Below are positions 1-11,804 of a stretch of 64,000 nucleotides of DNA, piece after piece; the stretch's first letter is position 1, and each line of letters opens with the position of its first letter. The notes beneath the pieces are model-generated. The model worked only from the letters and a program-made list of their open reading frames with translations, searched no databases and had not been told where the DNA came from. The position numbers and the translations under genes were made by a program. The stretch lies in contig OY727096.1 in NCBI GenBank assembly GCA_963402885.1, forward strand, positions 25,153,820 to 25,217,819, written 5' to 3'. This DNA is from Antedon bifida. Taxonomy: Eukaryota > Echinodermata > Crinoidea > Comatulida > Antedonidae.

Positions 1-311
1 TTTTAACACGTGTCGCTTCGTAAATGCTCATCATGGGAACTGGCCTTATAAGCAACTAAGCAAAGTTATTATTTTTATTTTGTTATACTTTACACTGCGC
101 AGCCGAGTGGCACGACGTCACATTCAGTAATCAAAACAAAAAGTAATCCAAAAAATAAAAAAAAATATATTGATTTCAGAAATTAAGAAATTCATATGCT
201 CAAATATTAATAGAATAAATATTAAATCGTTACAGATTTTAAAAATGGAAAATTAAAATGAATATACATTATGCAATACTAACAAGATGTTTTAATATAC
301 CGTACTGTATT

Positions 312-419
312 TATGGTAGTGATATGTTTAAGTATGGTAGTGATATGACATCATCATATCCATATATGGGCACATCACATTTTGTTGTCACATAAAGTTT
401 GATAGTGAAGACTGAGCTT
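312..419. mobile_element. MITE family A, copy 1 (left-truncated)
   Basis: The sequence carries the internal blocks shared by this family (ATGGTAGTGATATGACATCATC and the run GGGCACATCACAT, split here for length) and ends in the family's right terminus GACTGAGCTT followed by TA. The left terminal repeat is missing. Other copies are at 11645, 15832, 20809, 33035, 34334, 36565 and 47380. Confidence 0.7.
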
Positions 420-1139
420 TAAGATGAATTGACACGAATCATATAAGTGAGTTTTCATTTTTCAGTTTATTAAACTCTAAATTCTGTATTTATATATCTA
501 TAGGTCTATTGTATTTTAATTTTTAACAAACGCCTACTATATTTGACAATAATGATTTTCTTTCAAAAATAATTATCCGGGTTTTTCATTTCTATTATTA
601 CCGATAATGAAGTTCGACCAGCTACGTGACGTCGTTCGTATTCAATAGGGAGCTGATGACCGGTACTCGTTGGGGAAATTCCCATGTGTTGTGTTATAGT
701 AGTCTTCTTTATGACGGCGACTACCACACCTCATGTTCACGATCACACTCTAATATGTCTAATGTATTATAAATGTCATGATTCCTGATTATTTAGGATA
801 AAAACCGACCGGGAACGAATAGGCCTATAATATTATTTTAATATATGTATATTTGTATGTTCTCATTTCATATTGATTGGTTGTACCCGGATAATGAAGA
901 TCTCCCTGGTTCCTTTTTGTTTGTTTATAGGTACTGCCAATAAATTACTTTTGGCATTCTAACTTCAAATGTATTGAATCGTGTATAGGCCTAGCCTACT
1001 TGTGTGAAATTTCATTCCAATTCATCGCGCGGTTTCAAATTTGAAGCGACTTCGAGTACGACATGGAACTGGAAATAAGTTAACGTCGAAGGTACGGGTT
1101 TGGGAAGTAGGCTACTTTGCGAGCTAAACAAGCGGTCTT

Positions 1140-1300
1140 AAACATGATTTTCCCCCATCAGGACGCAACGAAAGGACGTAAGCGCAACGCAAGTACTTTG
1201 ACCAATCACAAGCGACGGATCATCCCAACTATCGCTTTGGTTGATAAAGTAACCTGCGTTGTGCCTCGTCATTGCGCCCAAGTGAGAACTAAGCTCTAGG
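1140..1300. mobile_element. fold-back element family B, copy at 1.1 kb
   Basis: It contains AAGCGCAACGCAAGTACTTT, then GACCAATCACAAGCGACGG, and later the inverted counterparts TTGCGCCCAAGTGAGAAC and CTATCGC. The same arrangement recurs near 6663-6826, 8090-8140 (right half only), 50120-50222, 52690, 54738-54837 and 60811-60956. It is a non-coding inverted-repeat element. The exact ends were not resolved. Confidence 0.5.
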
Positions 1301-3124
1301 CTGGAGACAAGGGCCCTAATAGGGGTCCAGTATGTCGCTTTCATACGCTCAGGTTTACTAATATTTAAATAATAGCCATAAATAAATTTAATGAAATAAT
1401 ACATAACAGTACTCACTTTGGGAATGTCCAAGAGTAATAAGCCCAAAAAAGGGAATTAATAATCTCACTAACATGATTTGCAACATTTTCGTTACTACAC
1501 CTTGATAGCACGATACACCAATAGACTCCTACCGATCACCACAAGTATTTTCAACTTATACATTCAACTTTAAATAGGTATGGGTGAGTGATTGTGAACA
1601 ATATCTAAAAAATTAAAATAATATTCGCTTCAGTGAACCTTTAACAGATCTTTATAAAATAAGGATTATTTTCATTTTCTATTATGTTATTCGTTTGATT
1701 TTAAAGAATGGCAAATTGGGAGTAGCTATAGGCCTAAGGTATAACTTGCCGCGTTTCGTAACACGGAATAATAATAACTTATCCAAAAAAAACTTTGTGT
1801 GAATCATGAGCGCGCCTATCCATTCGTATGATGGTCTCCACTCGTTCAAACAACTGCTCAGTTGCGCTTATTTTCATCTGAGTGACGTGAGAGCCCATAT
1901 TAGAACTACACTCACACCTCCTTGTATTAAAAGGAGTCGATTTGGAAACTTCGGCATGTACACCGGGAAGATGGTCATTTTTAACGACATTTTACAAAGT
2001 AGGCCTATAAAATTGTAGGCCTACCAGGGAAAAGTGAGATCATTTAAATCTCACTCTTCCATGATTGTAGATGGGAGAAAATAGAAAAGGAAGAACATTG
2101 GGGAAAAGTCGTCACCTTATTTACAATTTTTAATCCCAAAATTAAATGGGTGAGAGTAAAAAACTTGAATCTTGACATGAAACAGCCCCGCCGCGAAGTC
2201 TATTGCCATAAGTATACTTAGAATCACATGAATTAGGCCTATAGTGTAAACTAAGTGTACACTGTAATTTATTTAGATAACAAAGGGGTCGACAGCTTTA
2301 ATTGTACTAGTGTTACACCCATTTCAATAGGTATTTACCACAAGACATGTTTTGTAACTAGATACTAAATAAACGATTTACAAAGTACTGTACACATATC
2401 AAATGGATTATGTACTGGTGGTGCTCAATAAAAACCATTGAGGTGCCGCTTAGATGACAGACACGGTTCAAATATGGTGCAACAAAGACATACATAACTA
2501 CGGTACCTTAAGGACAATTATTTGTTTATTTCACCATTATTTCAAGAGGGTTACCCAGCCAGCGTAAGCTGATTTTATGGTGCCTATCAGACAAACAAAA
2601 CAAAGAATTATAAAATATAAGAAATATTTACAATTCAAACTCCATAACAACTATTACAATTGTAAAAAAGGAGAAATAATAATTAGAAAACAAATGTAAA
2701 TTACATCAATTATGCCGGATACTTACATACTGTTCATGCCTACATTATCGTAACCTATAATGCCAGGGAAGAGCGATGGAAGAGTAAAATAACTCTTTAT
2801 TCTAACGTTGTGTGTTGTCCTGGCTGTGCCTCGGCTTACTCTATGCAGATTAACATATTAAAATCTGACTTTTATACTACTATTTACATAATTAAACCAT
2901 GTGGACATATAGGTCCATAATCAAACAGGTGAATTTTAAAGTACTGTAATTAATTATTTTACTATGTTCTAAAAATGTATTGGATGTGTATCTTATTTAT
3001 GAAAAAGTGTAGTAATATTTAAATTTTAAAATATATAAATGGGATTGTTTTAAGTTTTTATTTTTAGGCCTGTGTTAAAGAAATTATTGCCCATAGTTGT
3101 AAACATTTAGTTAAGCATAATTTA

Positions 3125-3255
3125 TGTAAAAGGGGCTGGACTTGATTAGTGTTTACACTATTTTCTAGCTCCTTCCTTATGTTTTAAAATTTAATATTAT
3201 TTATCATTGTAAAACAAAATATTATTTGGAAAATAAAGTTGAAGTTGAAGTTGAA
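3125..3255 (+). mobile_element. LINE-like 3' end with hexamer tail
   Basis: A potential short stem (GGGGCT with AGCTCC) is followed by an AT-rich stretch, AAAATAAAG, and three tandem copies of TTGAAG. A terminal stem-loop plus a short tandem tail is the usual 3' end of CR1/L2/RTE-type non-LTR retrotransposons. No coding part is attached, so this is a 5'-truncated insertion at best. Confidence 0.45.
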
Positions 3256-3739
3256 ATCCGGGGAGAAACCGATCGCCCAAATAAGGTATAAAATGGTGGA
3301 GGGGTGGGATTTTTTTTAGATAAGTGCAATGAATTGACTATTTATTAGGCCTACAATGTAAAATACAATTTATCCTCGCTGTCTCCCTGCTGTTTTTTTA
3401 AACAAATGTCAGTAGCCTATAAAAAACATATGCAAATTTCATCTATTTGGACACCATTGTAATTTACAAACTAAAGCTAAACAAACCGAAATGGCGGCAT
3501 TGTCGTACTTTTACTCGCTACAGGAACCACACAAAAAGCCACTCGGCTCTGCTATATTAAACTATACATAATTTCATAGACAAAATTGTATTTGTGCAAT
3601 AAAGGAATGCTATTATAATCTGTCTTTCAACGTTAGAGTATTCCACTCAGTAGGTTTGAGTCTCATGACAGAGACCTACGAAGCGCAAACAAACTTACTG
3701 TCCCTGTTTGCCGGACTGTCAGCTCCATTCCATACATGA

Positions 3740-4052
3740 TTAGGCAGTGGAACCGCAACTGATTTTACTTCTGTATTGAAAATAATTTTATCCCTCTGTA
3801 TAATATAATGTTGAAGTAATAAGAATCAAATATAATATGTTAGGTAATTTTTTTTCCATTCACTTGGCCAGTCATTTAGATTTTTACTAGTTTTGATGTT
3901 GTGCTCGTTTATTTTAATGTTTTTATATGATGTATTGTGTGGTTCTCAATTTTTTATGTTATCTTATGCTATCTTTTTAAAACATTTTAAATATTTTAAG
4001 TAAGATGATTTTAATAAATATACCATTATGAATGAATGAATGAATGAATGAA
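3740..4052 (+). mobile_element. LINE-like 3' end with (AATG)n tail
   Basis: An AT-rich 3'-UTR-like sequence ends in TTTTAATAAATATACCATT followed by five to six copies of the tetramer GAAT/AATG (4029-4051). Termination in a tandem tetramer matches target-primed insertion of a non-LTR element. It ends 28 bp beyond the P450 stop codon, in the opposite transcriptional sense, and so lies in that gene's 3' flank. Confidence 0.45.
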
Positions 4053-4079
4053 AGTTATTGCAAATCCGTTTGTTCTTTT

Positions 4080-7000
4080 CTATCCACGTGCATTGACGCA
4101 TACTTGAAATGGTTTTGGACTCAATGTAAGTCCAATCTCAGGTTCAACGTCAGGCTGTGGATGGCCTTCTGGTATTTCAACTTTAAACTTTTGAAAGAAG
4201 TTCACCATGAAAATAAACATCTCCATTTTAGCCAAATTTTCACCAAGACAGGCTCTTCTTCCTATGATATGATAGATAAGCAAATATGTATCAATAATGT
4301 TCTGTTCAACGAAATAGAATTAATGTAGGTATATGTATGTTGTTTTCTCCAAAAGTGTTTAATGCAGAAATCAATGAAAGATGCAAATTGTCAATAACTG
4401 AAAGGCGTCATTGTCAGTTCGTTGGGTTTGTCATACATCTCTAGTTATTAAGCCGATTTTCCACTAAGCGATTTTGTTCGCTATAATATCTCTATGGTTC
4501 GTGCCGAACACATTCGCCTAGTGGAAATAGGCTTTAGAGACGTATGACGAACGTGCGCATGGACATGACAATAGTTGTTATTGTAGTAAAAGCAGATTTT
4601 GGTTATAACCAAAAAATGCCGGTTTTTGTCATTTTTAATTTTTGGTTTCCAGTATTCATTTATTCGTGGTCAGTAAAATATGTACATGGTTTGAAATTAC
4701 CTTCGTTTGTTCAAAGATAAAATTCACATAAAAATATAAAACTGAGTTAAAAAGGTAAACATTTTAATTTGCACACAATGAAGCAAAGTTATTCAAAAGA
4801 AAGAACCATATTTATGTTAGGTCCTGTACATTTATACTAGACAACTATCTTAAAAGTGTACAATAAAGCAAACAGCTATATACAAACCTATTCCAAACGG
4901 CATGAACGACTCTGGCTTCTGTACTGTCTGACCATCCTCTTTCAGAAACCGTGAAGGGTTAAACAACAAAGGCTCATCCCAATATTTTGGATCTCTGTGA
5001 ATTCTATAAAGATTCAAGAGTATGATGGTTCCTTTTGGAATTTTGTATCCCTTTATAGTACACTCTTCTGCTGTGCCATGAGGGATTGTAGTGCCTGCTA
5101 TGTTGCCAAATCTTTGCACCTCATACGTGGTAGCTTCGAAATATGGCAAGAGGTCTCGATCTGCCATCGTTGGCCTTCTACCCTCTAACACACGATCAAT
5201 TTCCTCATGCACCTAAAAGCGATCATATCTAACATTATTATTTTCCACATGGAATTTGTTTAGGAACACATGTTACAAGCTTTTATTTAGCTCACTTTTT
5301 TTGTATTTAAGGCGCCAGTATGGATATTGAATTATAAGAATGGTCATGTAATGTATACATTCAAATTAATACTATGCCAGACGGGATCCCAATTGTTCAG
5401 TGCTGCTGTTATGCCAGGCCACGATGTTGTAAATATAGTACCACTTTACTGCATTGTTTGCAAACTACATATAGTATGTTAGAAATGAAAGAATACTGTA
5501 TTTTATTTAATTTGTAATGTGGTAGACACGCATGCACGCAGATATCAAATGTCAAATCAATGGTAGTTAGGTTTTCTGTTGTGTTTTCAAAAAAGTATGG
5601 CTTAGAATATCTCGACGTTTCGGTCTTTTATGTTAAAATCGTCTTACTGGAGGAAAAGAAAAAACACATGGTGGGCCGCAAGCTTAACTTTACTAGTCTT
5701 TATTCACCAGTATACTCCGAAACCTTTGGTTAACTGTGGACAGTAGGTCTAGGCCTACAACTTTCCGAGAGGATTATTTTAGAATTACACACTAAAGTAA
5801 GTACACAAGGACGTTGGTTTATTGTACATCAAGTTGATACATACTTTAGATTGTACATTCTGATAAGCAGCCATGAATAAAATGAACCATTTCAGTGTGT
5901 TGGAAGTCGTCTCAGCTCCTGCTAAAAATATCGTCGTTATGGATGACCACATAACGTCTGGGTCAAAGAACGCCTTTTCGTCATCACTACAGGTCTCTCG
6001 CTCCGCTAAGAGCCTGTCTATGATGTCCCTTATGTTTCCAGGATCAAATGTTTCTACATGTTGTTTTACCTGCTTCTTGGTAAACTCAACGATATGTTTG
6101 GCTGAAAGGGTCTTGTATTTAAACATAGGAAATGACATTATGGATGGGAGGTGCATTTCGATGCTCTTTATATTGCATTGTCGGAAGAAAGCAAGTAAAT
6201 TGTTCAATAACTCGACAAATTCAGGGTCTTGGTATTCATAACGTCTTCCAAACGCAATAGAGCATATTATATTGGTGACAGCACAGTTGACAATATGATC
6301 AGGATCAAATGGTTTCGACTTGTACTCAGCGGCTTCTTGGCAAAACGTAGTTGCCTCTCTATTTATCTGAACTTCCATGCTTCGTTTTCCCATTCCAAAA
6401 TGGCGCAATGCACTGATAATCCATCGTCTTCTAGCTTTCCAGGCAGGACCATTTTCCCAAACAATACTTCCTGTGTTTAAAGAAAGAATAAATAATTAGA
6501 AACAGAACAGAAACAGGCAGACCCAGCATAAAAATGTAGGCCTCAGAAGAAGGCAATTCACCTCCAAATAATATCTTTCGTTTTTGGCAACTCCTCTGCA
6601 TCGAATGGTGAAGTAGTGATAGCAGTAGTGTGGCAGTGTAGGCCTATAATGAATTGCAGTTTTAAGCTCGGTTCCCACTTGGACGTAACGCAACTGCTTG
6701 GGCGCAACGCAAGTGAGTTGAAAAATTCCACGCGTCAGTTAGCGGGTGATCCATGGCGTCAAATTAATTGCAGTACGTTTACGTTGTCCTTACGTTGTGT
6801 CCAAGTAGGACGACGTGCGCAACTACATAACAATTTAGAGGAGCGCGCATAAATAGGCCTACTGTAAATGCCACCATCACGAGTATAACAAAACACCACC
6901 GTCGGTTTCTCCATGACATCTTCAACCTGGGCCCTAATAAAAAAAATACGTGTTTGTATATTGGTTGTTGTTATTATTTGTTATGCATTCATTTCCGTTA

Positions 7001-9446
7001 TGAAATTCTAAAGCCGAGTCAAAATAACAGTGTTATTGTATCTGACTTATACATCTAACTCATACACTTCTTTAATTAATGTATTTTTTCTTATAGTTTT
7101 TGGATTTTCTTATTTACTCCGTATTTACATGAGAATTCCTTTATTTTAATTTTCAGGTATTCCCATAAGAGACTTGGATTAAGCTTGTTTCCATTTTTTT
7201 TTAATATTTTCAATAATATTTAAAATGTTTTGTATAAAATCTTTATTCTCCAAAAAACTATTGTTGAATTTCCAATTTCAAGGTCCTTTTTTTCATGACT
7301 ATTTATAATTTTCAACAATAGCTTGATGGTCTGAAAGAACAGAAGGTCTGATTAGGTGTCAATAACATTACCATGTTTGTATAAAACATATAATTTTATA
7401 TTATATTTATATAAATGCAACCATATTGGATTCCAAGATTGCCGCCATTAAAAACGCATATAATGTATGCATTTATGTATTTAATCATCAAAAATTATGG
7501 CTGCCATATGCTATTATTATAAATTGTACCATTGGACTGATTTATCATAATATTGTAAGATTGGTCACACAAATTACGTTCGTACGTGGTTTAAAATAGG
7601 AGCTACTATCAGTTTTGATTAAAAAATGGGGGCCATTTTGAAATCCAAGATGGCGGCCAAATAGTTGCAATGAATTCTACTAGTCCTAAGGATTCTAACA
7701 CATCCAAGAACTCAACTTGATATTGACTATGAATTGATATTTGGAGAAATCAATTTTGGAAGAAAGCAACAAGAAATTATATTAGAACAAAAAGACGAAT
7801 AACCATTTACTTTCGAAGAATCGGAAGTGATATTTAGTTATATGTCAGTTACCTCTCTAGTTTTATTTGTTTTCAAATATTTGTTTTATAGTTTCTGTAA
7901 AATGTAAGAAAGCCTAATCCTGCCACGTGAGTATGGGATTATCTTTGACTTGACTTGACTTTGTCACCATTTTACTTATTCGAACACAATATACAGAAAC
8001 AGCAACAATACCACCTACTGAAATGTTCGTATTCTTTACGAAAACGTATACAAATTGTATTACAACATAAATTACAGGTTAAAAACACGTTGCGCTTACG
8101 TCTTTGCATTGCGTCTCTATTGGGAACAAGCGTTATTCACTCAAGAGTATAGGCGTACAATAATAGTAATACTGTGTGAATGTACCCTAAAACAAAGACT
8201 AAAACTTGCTGTGTAAACGTACTCTAATCAAAGACGTTATTGAAACAGTTAAGAAGGAAAATAACAGCTCAAATGATGTATGGATTGTGTCTATGAAGAG
8301 GGGCGACAGTTATGGACTTGGGTCTCTATGTCGTCCCTAGACCAAATGATACTTTTTTTGTTGCTGTATTTGTTTAGTCAATATACACACCGTTGATGTT
8401 TGATTTTGGTCGAAATAAATGTTGAATTGAATGCATGTGTAGGCCTACACAACACACACTCGAGATACTGGATAACCCGTATAGTAAAATTTAAGTGTGT
8501 GGATAGGGCCATCTTTACAAACAAAATGTTCCATAGCGTCAAAATATTCAAGTACTGTACTCTCTTAACCTGATTAAATGATATTTTAAAATGCGCATGG
8601 ATGGGTAGATGGTCTTTCGCAAAATCTAGTCGTTTTTATATATTATAATAATATAAATATTAAAACCTTCAAATATCTTTCTCAAAATCTCAATTTTTGA
8701 AAGCAGTAATCGTATTTTATATGGTTAGTGTAGCGTGATCTTTTAAGGATTTTTCTTTTATCAAAAATCACTGATCGAACGTGACCTATCTAGTCTTAGG
8801 CCTACTTTTTCAATACATTTATATATAGGCCCCTAATACGTTAAAACGGCTATATCTACAAAGCATGAAATGTGTTTTTTGCATAAAGTAAATCTAGGCC
8901 TATATATTCATTTGTTTGCACAAAAATATGTTCTTTGATTGTTCAGCGCTTGAGGCGTCCTGCATTGTGCACTATCAAATTGAATTTATTATTACATTCG
9001 AAACAAGCCATGCTCATTGGATGTCATTTATTAAATTGATATGCATTTATAAATAAGATTTACAACTGACGGTCGAATGGAACAAAATGGGCCTACTCAC
9101 CCTCAGGGTTTATCAATGCTACCATAAACGGAACAGGGCGGCGTTCTGAAAAAATGTCTGGTTGTTTCTGAAACAAATCAATGGCGAGTTTAGCATCGTT
9201 GATCCAAATCACTTTCCTAAAAGGTCCTTGATACAGTGTAATAATATCGCCGTATTTTTCAACCCATTTGGTTATCGTCTTAAAAGGCTTCTTTCCGTAC
9301 GATAGCACATTACCGACTAAAGGCAATGGAGTTGGTCCTGGTGGAAACGCGTTTATTGAACGCTGTCGAAGGTATAACGCTAGAAAAATCACGCTAAATA
9401 CAAGAAATGTGCTGTAATTTTCAATGCAGTCAGTTAAAATACTCAT
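4080..9446 (-). CDS. cytochrome P450, clan 2 (CYP2-like), complete
   Basis: A heme-thiolate monooxygenase, by family expected to sit on the ER membrane and be reduced by NADPH-P450 reductase. Coding exons on the minus strand are 9446-9101, 6470-5845, 5212-4888 and 4261-4080. All junctions are GT-AG and joining them gives 492 aa, the normal length. Residues about 12-28 form the N-terminal membrane anchor, followed by the proline hinge PPGP. The C-helix tryptophan-arginine motif is W126 to R130. The I-helix has AGAETT at 299-304, the K-helix has E355-x-x-R358, and a PERF-type motif lies at 408-413. The heme loop FGIGRRACLG (430-439) has the cysteine ligand C437. The ATG at 9446 puts the anchor at the N-terminus; an upstream in-frame extension to 9632 is possible but adds no known feature. 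Clan 2 follows from the I-helix and hinge pattern. Substrate and exact subfamily cannot be told. The introns contain a MITE and LINE ends. Confidence 0.94.
4450..4534. mobile_element. 85-bp MITE in P450 intron 3
   Basis: Terminal inverted repeats read AAGCCGATTTTCCACTAAGC at the left and, on the opposite strand, AAGCCTATTTCCACTAGGC at the right. The element is bordered by TTA on both sides, which would suit a PIF/Harbinger-type 3-bp (TWA) target. It has no coding capacity. Confidence 0.6.
6663..6826. mobile_element. fold-back element family B, copy at 6.7 kb
   Basis: The left part GTTCCCACTTGGACGTAACG is mirrored by CGTTGTGTCCAAGTAGG at the right. Between them lie GGGCGCAACGCAAGTGAGTT and TTACGTTGTCCTTACG. 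It is in P450 intron 1, about 190 bp upstream of exon 2. Confidence 0.55.
7840..7965 (+). mobile_element. LINE-like 3' end with (GACTT)n tail
   Basis: A small stem (TAATCC with GGATTA) at about 7915-7941 is followed by ATCTTTGACTTGACTTGACT, a pentamer repeat. The layout matches the neighbouring LINE 3' ends. It lies in P450 intron 1, antisense to the gene. Confidence 0.45.
8280..8440 (+). mobile_element. LINE-like 3' end with hairpin and (TTGAA)n tail
   Basis: A stem GGGGCGACA paired with TGTCGTCCC (about 8299-8337) is followed by a T-rich stretch and then GAAATAAATGTTGAATTGAA. The 3' hairpin plus pentamer tail is a typical non-LTR retrotransposon terminus. It is in P450 intron 1, antisense to the gene. 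Confidence 0.5.
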
Positions 9447-9670
9447 GGTGTACAGTGTGGACACGTCTCTAGGAGGATAACGGTATCGGTACCACAGAAG
9501 TTCGAGTTTTGAAACATAACAAGGTAGTAAACCTACACACATTGAAACCAAACGGTAATATAAAACTGTATTATATCTTTTAATCACGTGAATGGATTTC
9601 CGTGACTGAAAAGTGAAATAACATATGGCCATTAAAAATTATGTCGACAGGCAGTGTACTTAGGAAAACT

Positions 9671-10345
9671 AAGTGCGACATGTATTACAAATTGCGACAG
9701 GTTGGCAGGTTATTGCAAATTGCGACAGGTTATTACAAATTGCGACCGGTTATTTCAATGTGCGATAGGTATTACATAATGCGACAATTTATTACAAAAT
9801 GCGACAGATATTACAAATGCGACATTTTATTAAAAAATGGGACAGGTTATTACAAAGTGCGACAGGTATTACACAAAGAGAGAGATATTACAAAGTGCGA
9901 CATGCTATTACAAATTGCGACATGCTATTACAAAGTGCGACAGGTATTACAAAGTGCGACAGGTTGGCAGGTAATTGCAAATTGCGACATGTTATTACAA
10001 ATTGCGACCGGTTATTTCAATGTGCGATAGGTATTACAAAGTGCGACAATTTATTACAAAGTGCGACAATTTATTACAAAGTGCGACAGGTATTAAAAAG
10101 TGCGACAAGTATTAAAAAGTGCAACAGGTATTACAAAGTGCTATAGGTTATTACAAAGTGCTATAGGTTATTACAAAGTGCTATAAGTTATTACAAAGTG
10201 CGAAAGGATAATTACAAAGTGCTATAGGTTATTACAAAGTGTTTAAGGTTATTACAAAGTGCGACAGGTTATTGCAAAGTGCGATAGGTTATTATAAAGT
10301 GCGACATGTATTACAAAGTGCGTATTACAAAGTGCGACAGTAAAT
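9671..10345. repeat. minisatellite, about 20-bp unit, P450 upstream region
   Basis: More than 30 units of a degenerate ~20-mer with consensus ATTACAAAGTGCGACAGGTT. It starts about 225 bp upstream of the P450 start codon. A higher-order copy is visible: the run beginning AGGTTGGCAGG at 9699 recurs at 9961, and both are followed by the same irregular units (GCGACCGGTTATTTCAATG). Open frames across this array are a by-product of the repeat. Confidence 0.95.
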
Positions 10346-11064
10346 ACAAATGTGAATGTAGGGCGATGGGGAGCGCTGATCTGATACTGATATTATTTAC
10401 TTGTCCATAGTAATAAAATGGAAATACATTTGAAACTGGCATCAAATATAAAAAAGAGATATACTGTACTACACAAATTCAGAACTTTCATACCTCATAA
10501 AAATATTCTCTCTGGTGATTGAACGAATACAAACAGTTTATTTTGTTAAAAACACTATGTTGGTACTATTATTATTCGCGTCTGTGTGAACAATACATAA
10601 GAATTACTTATACAGTGTATACCGATATAAAAGCTTTGATCCATTGTATACTGCTGATACATATGGGGTCATTGTATGCATTTGTAACACAGGCCATTGT
10701 TGATAATAAAGTAATGAATTTGACTTGTCGTTAACTTTGTAGTATTTGTTGTGCTTGACAATCCATATACAATATTTCAACAAAAAAGTCAATTTTTATG
10801 TAAAAAGCATACCATTTATTGTTACACATCTATTAGTATTAGCTGCATGCGTGATTGAGTATTTTCATGTTTCATAATGAAACTCTCACATTGTGAACTG
10901 GTGACCCCATTGAGAAGAGGTAATGAATTTTTGAAAAGAATGCAGTGAGGATTGACACATATTTTAAGTACAATAGTAGCACAATATCTCTATGTGTAAA
11001 CAAATTGACGAAATAACATGTCAACAACAAATACATTACAAAAGTAGCGCCCACTGATTGCTTT
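10346..11064. other. spacer between two minisatellites
   Basis: No gene, RNA or transposon end is recognisable. It separates the divergent ends of the region: the P450 5' side on the left and the MSH6 3' side on the right. Confidence 0.4.
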
Positions 11065-11432
11065 TACCGTTTTGTTCGTTATCAAAACCGCCCTACTTTC
11101 ATTTGTTCATTATCAAAAACACCATATTTCTATGTGTTCATTATCAAAAACGCCTTACTTCCATGTGTTCATTATCAAAAACACCATACTTTCATGTGTT
11201 CATTATCAAAAACACCCTACTTTCATGTGTTCATTATCAAAAACGCCCTACTTTCATGTGTTAATTATCAAAAACACCATATTTCCATGTGTTCATTATC
11301 AAAAACGCCTTACTTCCATGTGTTCATTATCAAAAACACCCTACTTTCATGTGTTCATTATCAAAAACCCTACTTCTATGTGTTCATTATCAAAAACACC
11401 CTACTTTCATGTGTTCATTATCAAAAACAACC
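11065..11432. repeat. minisatellite, 31-bp unit, downstream of MSH6
   Basis: About 12 head-to-tail units of 31 bp with core TGTTCATTATCAAAAACACC and TACTTTCATG. Units differ at a few positions (CACC or CGCC, TACTTC or TATTTC). The plus strand carries no stop codon in the unit and 31 is not a multiple of 3, so overlapping open frames run through the array. They are not genes. Confidence 0.95.
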
Positions 11433-11644
11433 TAAGTTAATTCAGGGACTGATGTTCCTGGTCGAAAAAAAAACCTCTCTAGGTAAGTAGATTCTCAGTA
11501 ATGTACAGCATCATAGGCAAATCCTGTGATGTGTCCGACATGCCTGTATCACACCCTGTATTCACCCTAAACTAACTTTACACAATAAGATGCTGTACTA
11601 AGGAATTTGCCTATGATACTGGACAAATATTGTCAGCACTGACG

Positions 11645-11777
11645 TTCTGTCTACACTATCAAAGTTTATGTGCCCATATATATACTGATGTATATATATG
11701 ATGATGTCATAGCACTACCATATTTGGGCACATCACACTTTTTTTGTCAAACTAGTTTGATAGTGTAGACAGAGCTT
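11645..11777. mobile_element. MITE family A, copy 2, in MSH6 3' flank
   Basis: Left tip TTCTGTCTACACTATC and right tip GATAGTGTAGACAGAGCTT form terminal inverted repeats, followed by TA. The right tip lies 27 bp from the MSH6 stop codon, so the MSH6 3' UTR very probably runs through this element. Confidence 0.85.
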
Positions 11778-11804
11778 TAGAATCGGGTTCTATGAAAGAA
11801 ATAA

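Larger units (their letters stand above)
1..4079. other. gene-free flank with repeats
   Basis: No coding exon is recognisable on either strand. The stretch holds many copies of TAGGCCTA-type octamers, one truncated MITE, one fold-back element and at least two LINE-like 3' ends, which are listed separately. Short open frames at 1117-1299 and 1806-2018 have no family resemblance and no splice context. The segment lies downstream of the cytochrome P450 gene, which reads toward it, so its right edge should include that gene's 3' UTR. Confidence 0.6.

Noticed and set aside
9641-10146. Two long overlapping open frames (129 and 115 codons)
   Set aside because: They are created by the ~20-bp minisatellite. 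The peptides are simple repeats without a start context.
11058-11490. Three overlapping frames encoding a repetitive His/Phe/Ile-rich peptide
   Set aside because: The 31-bp repeat has no stop on the plus strand, so all frames stay open. There is no family resemblance.
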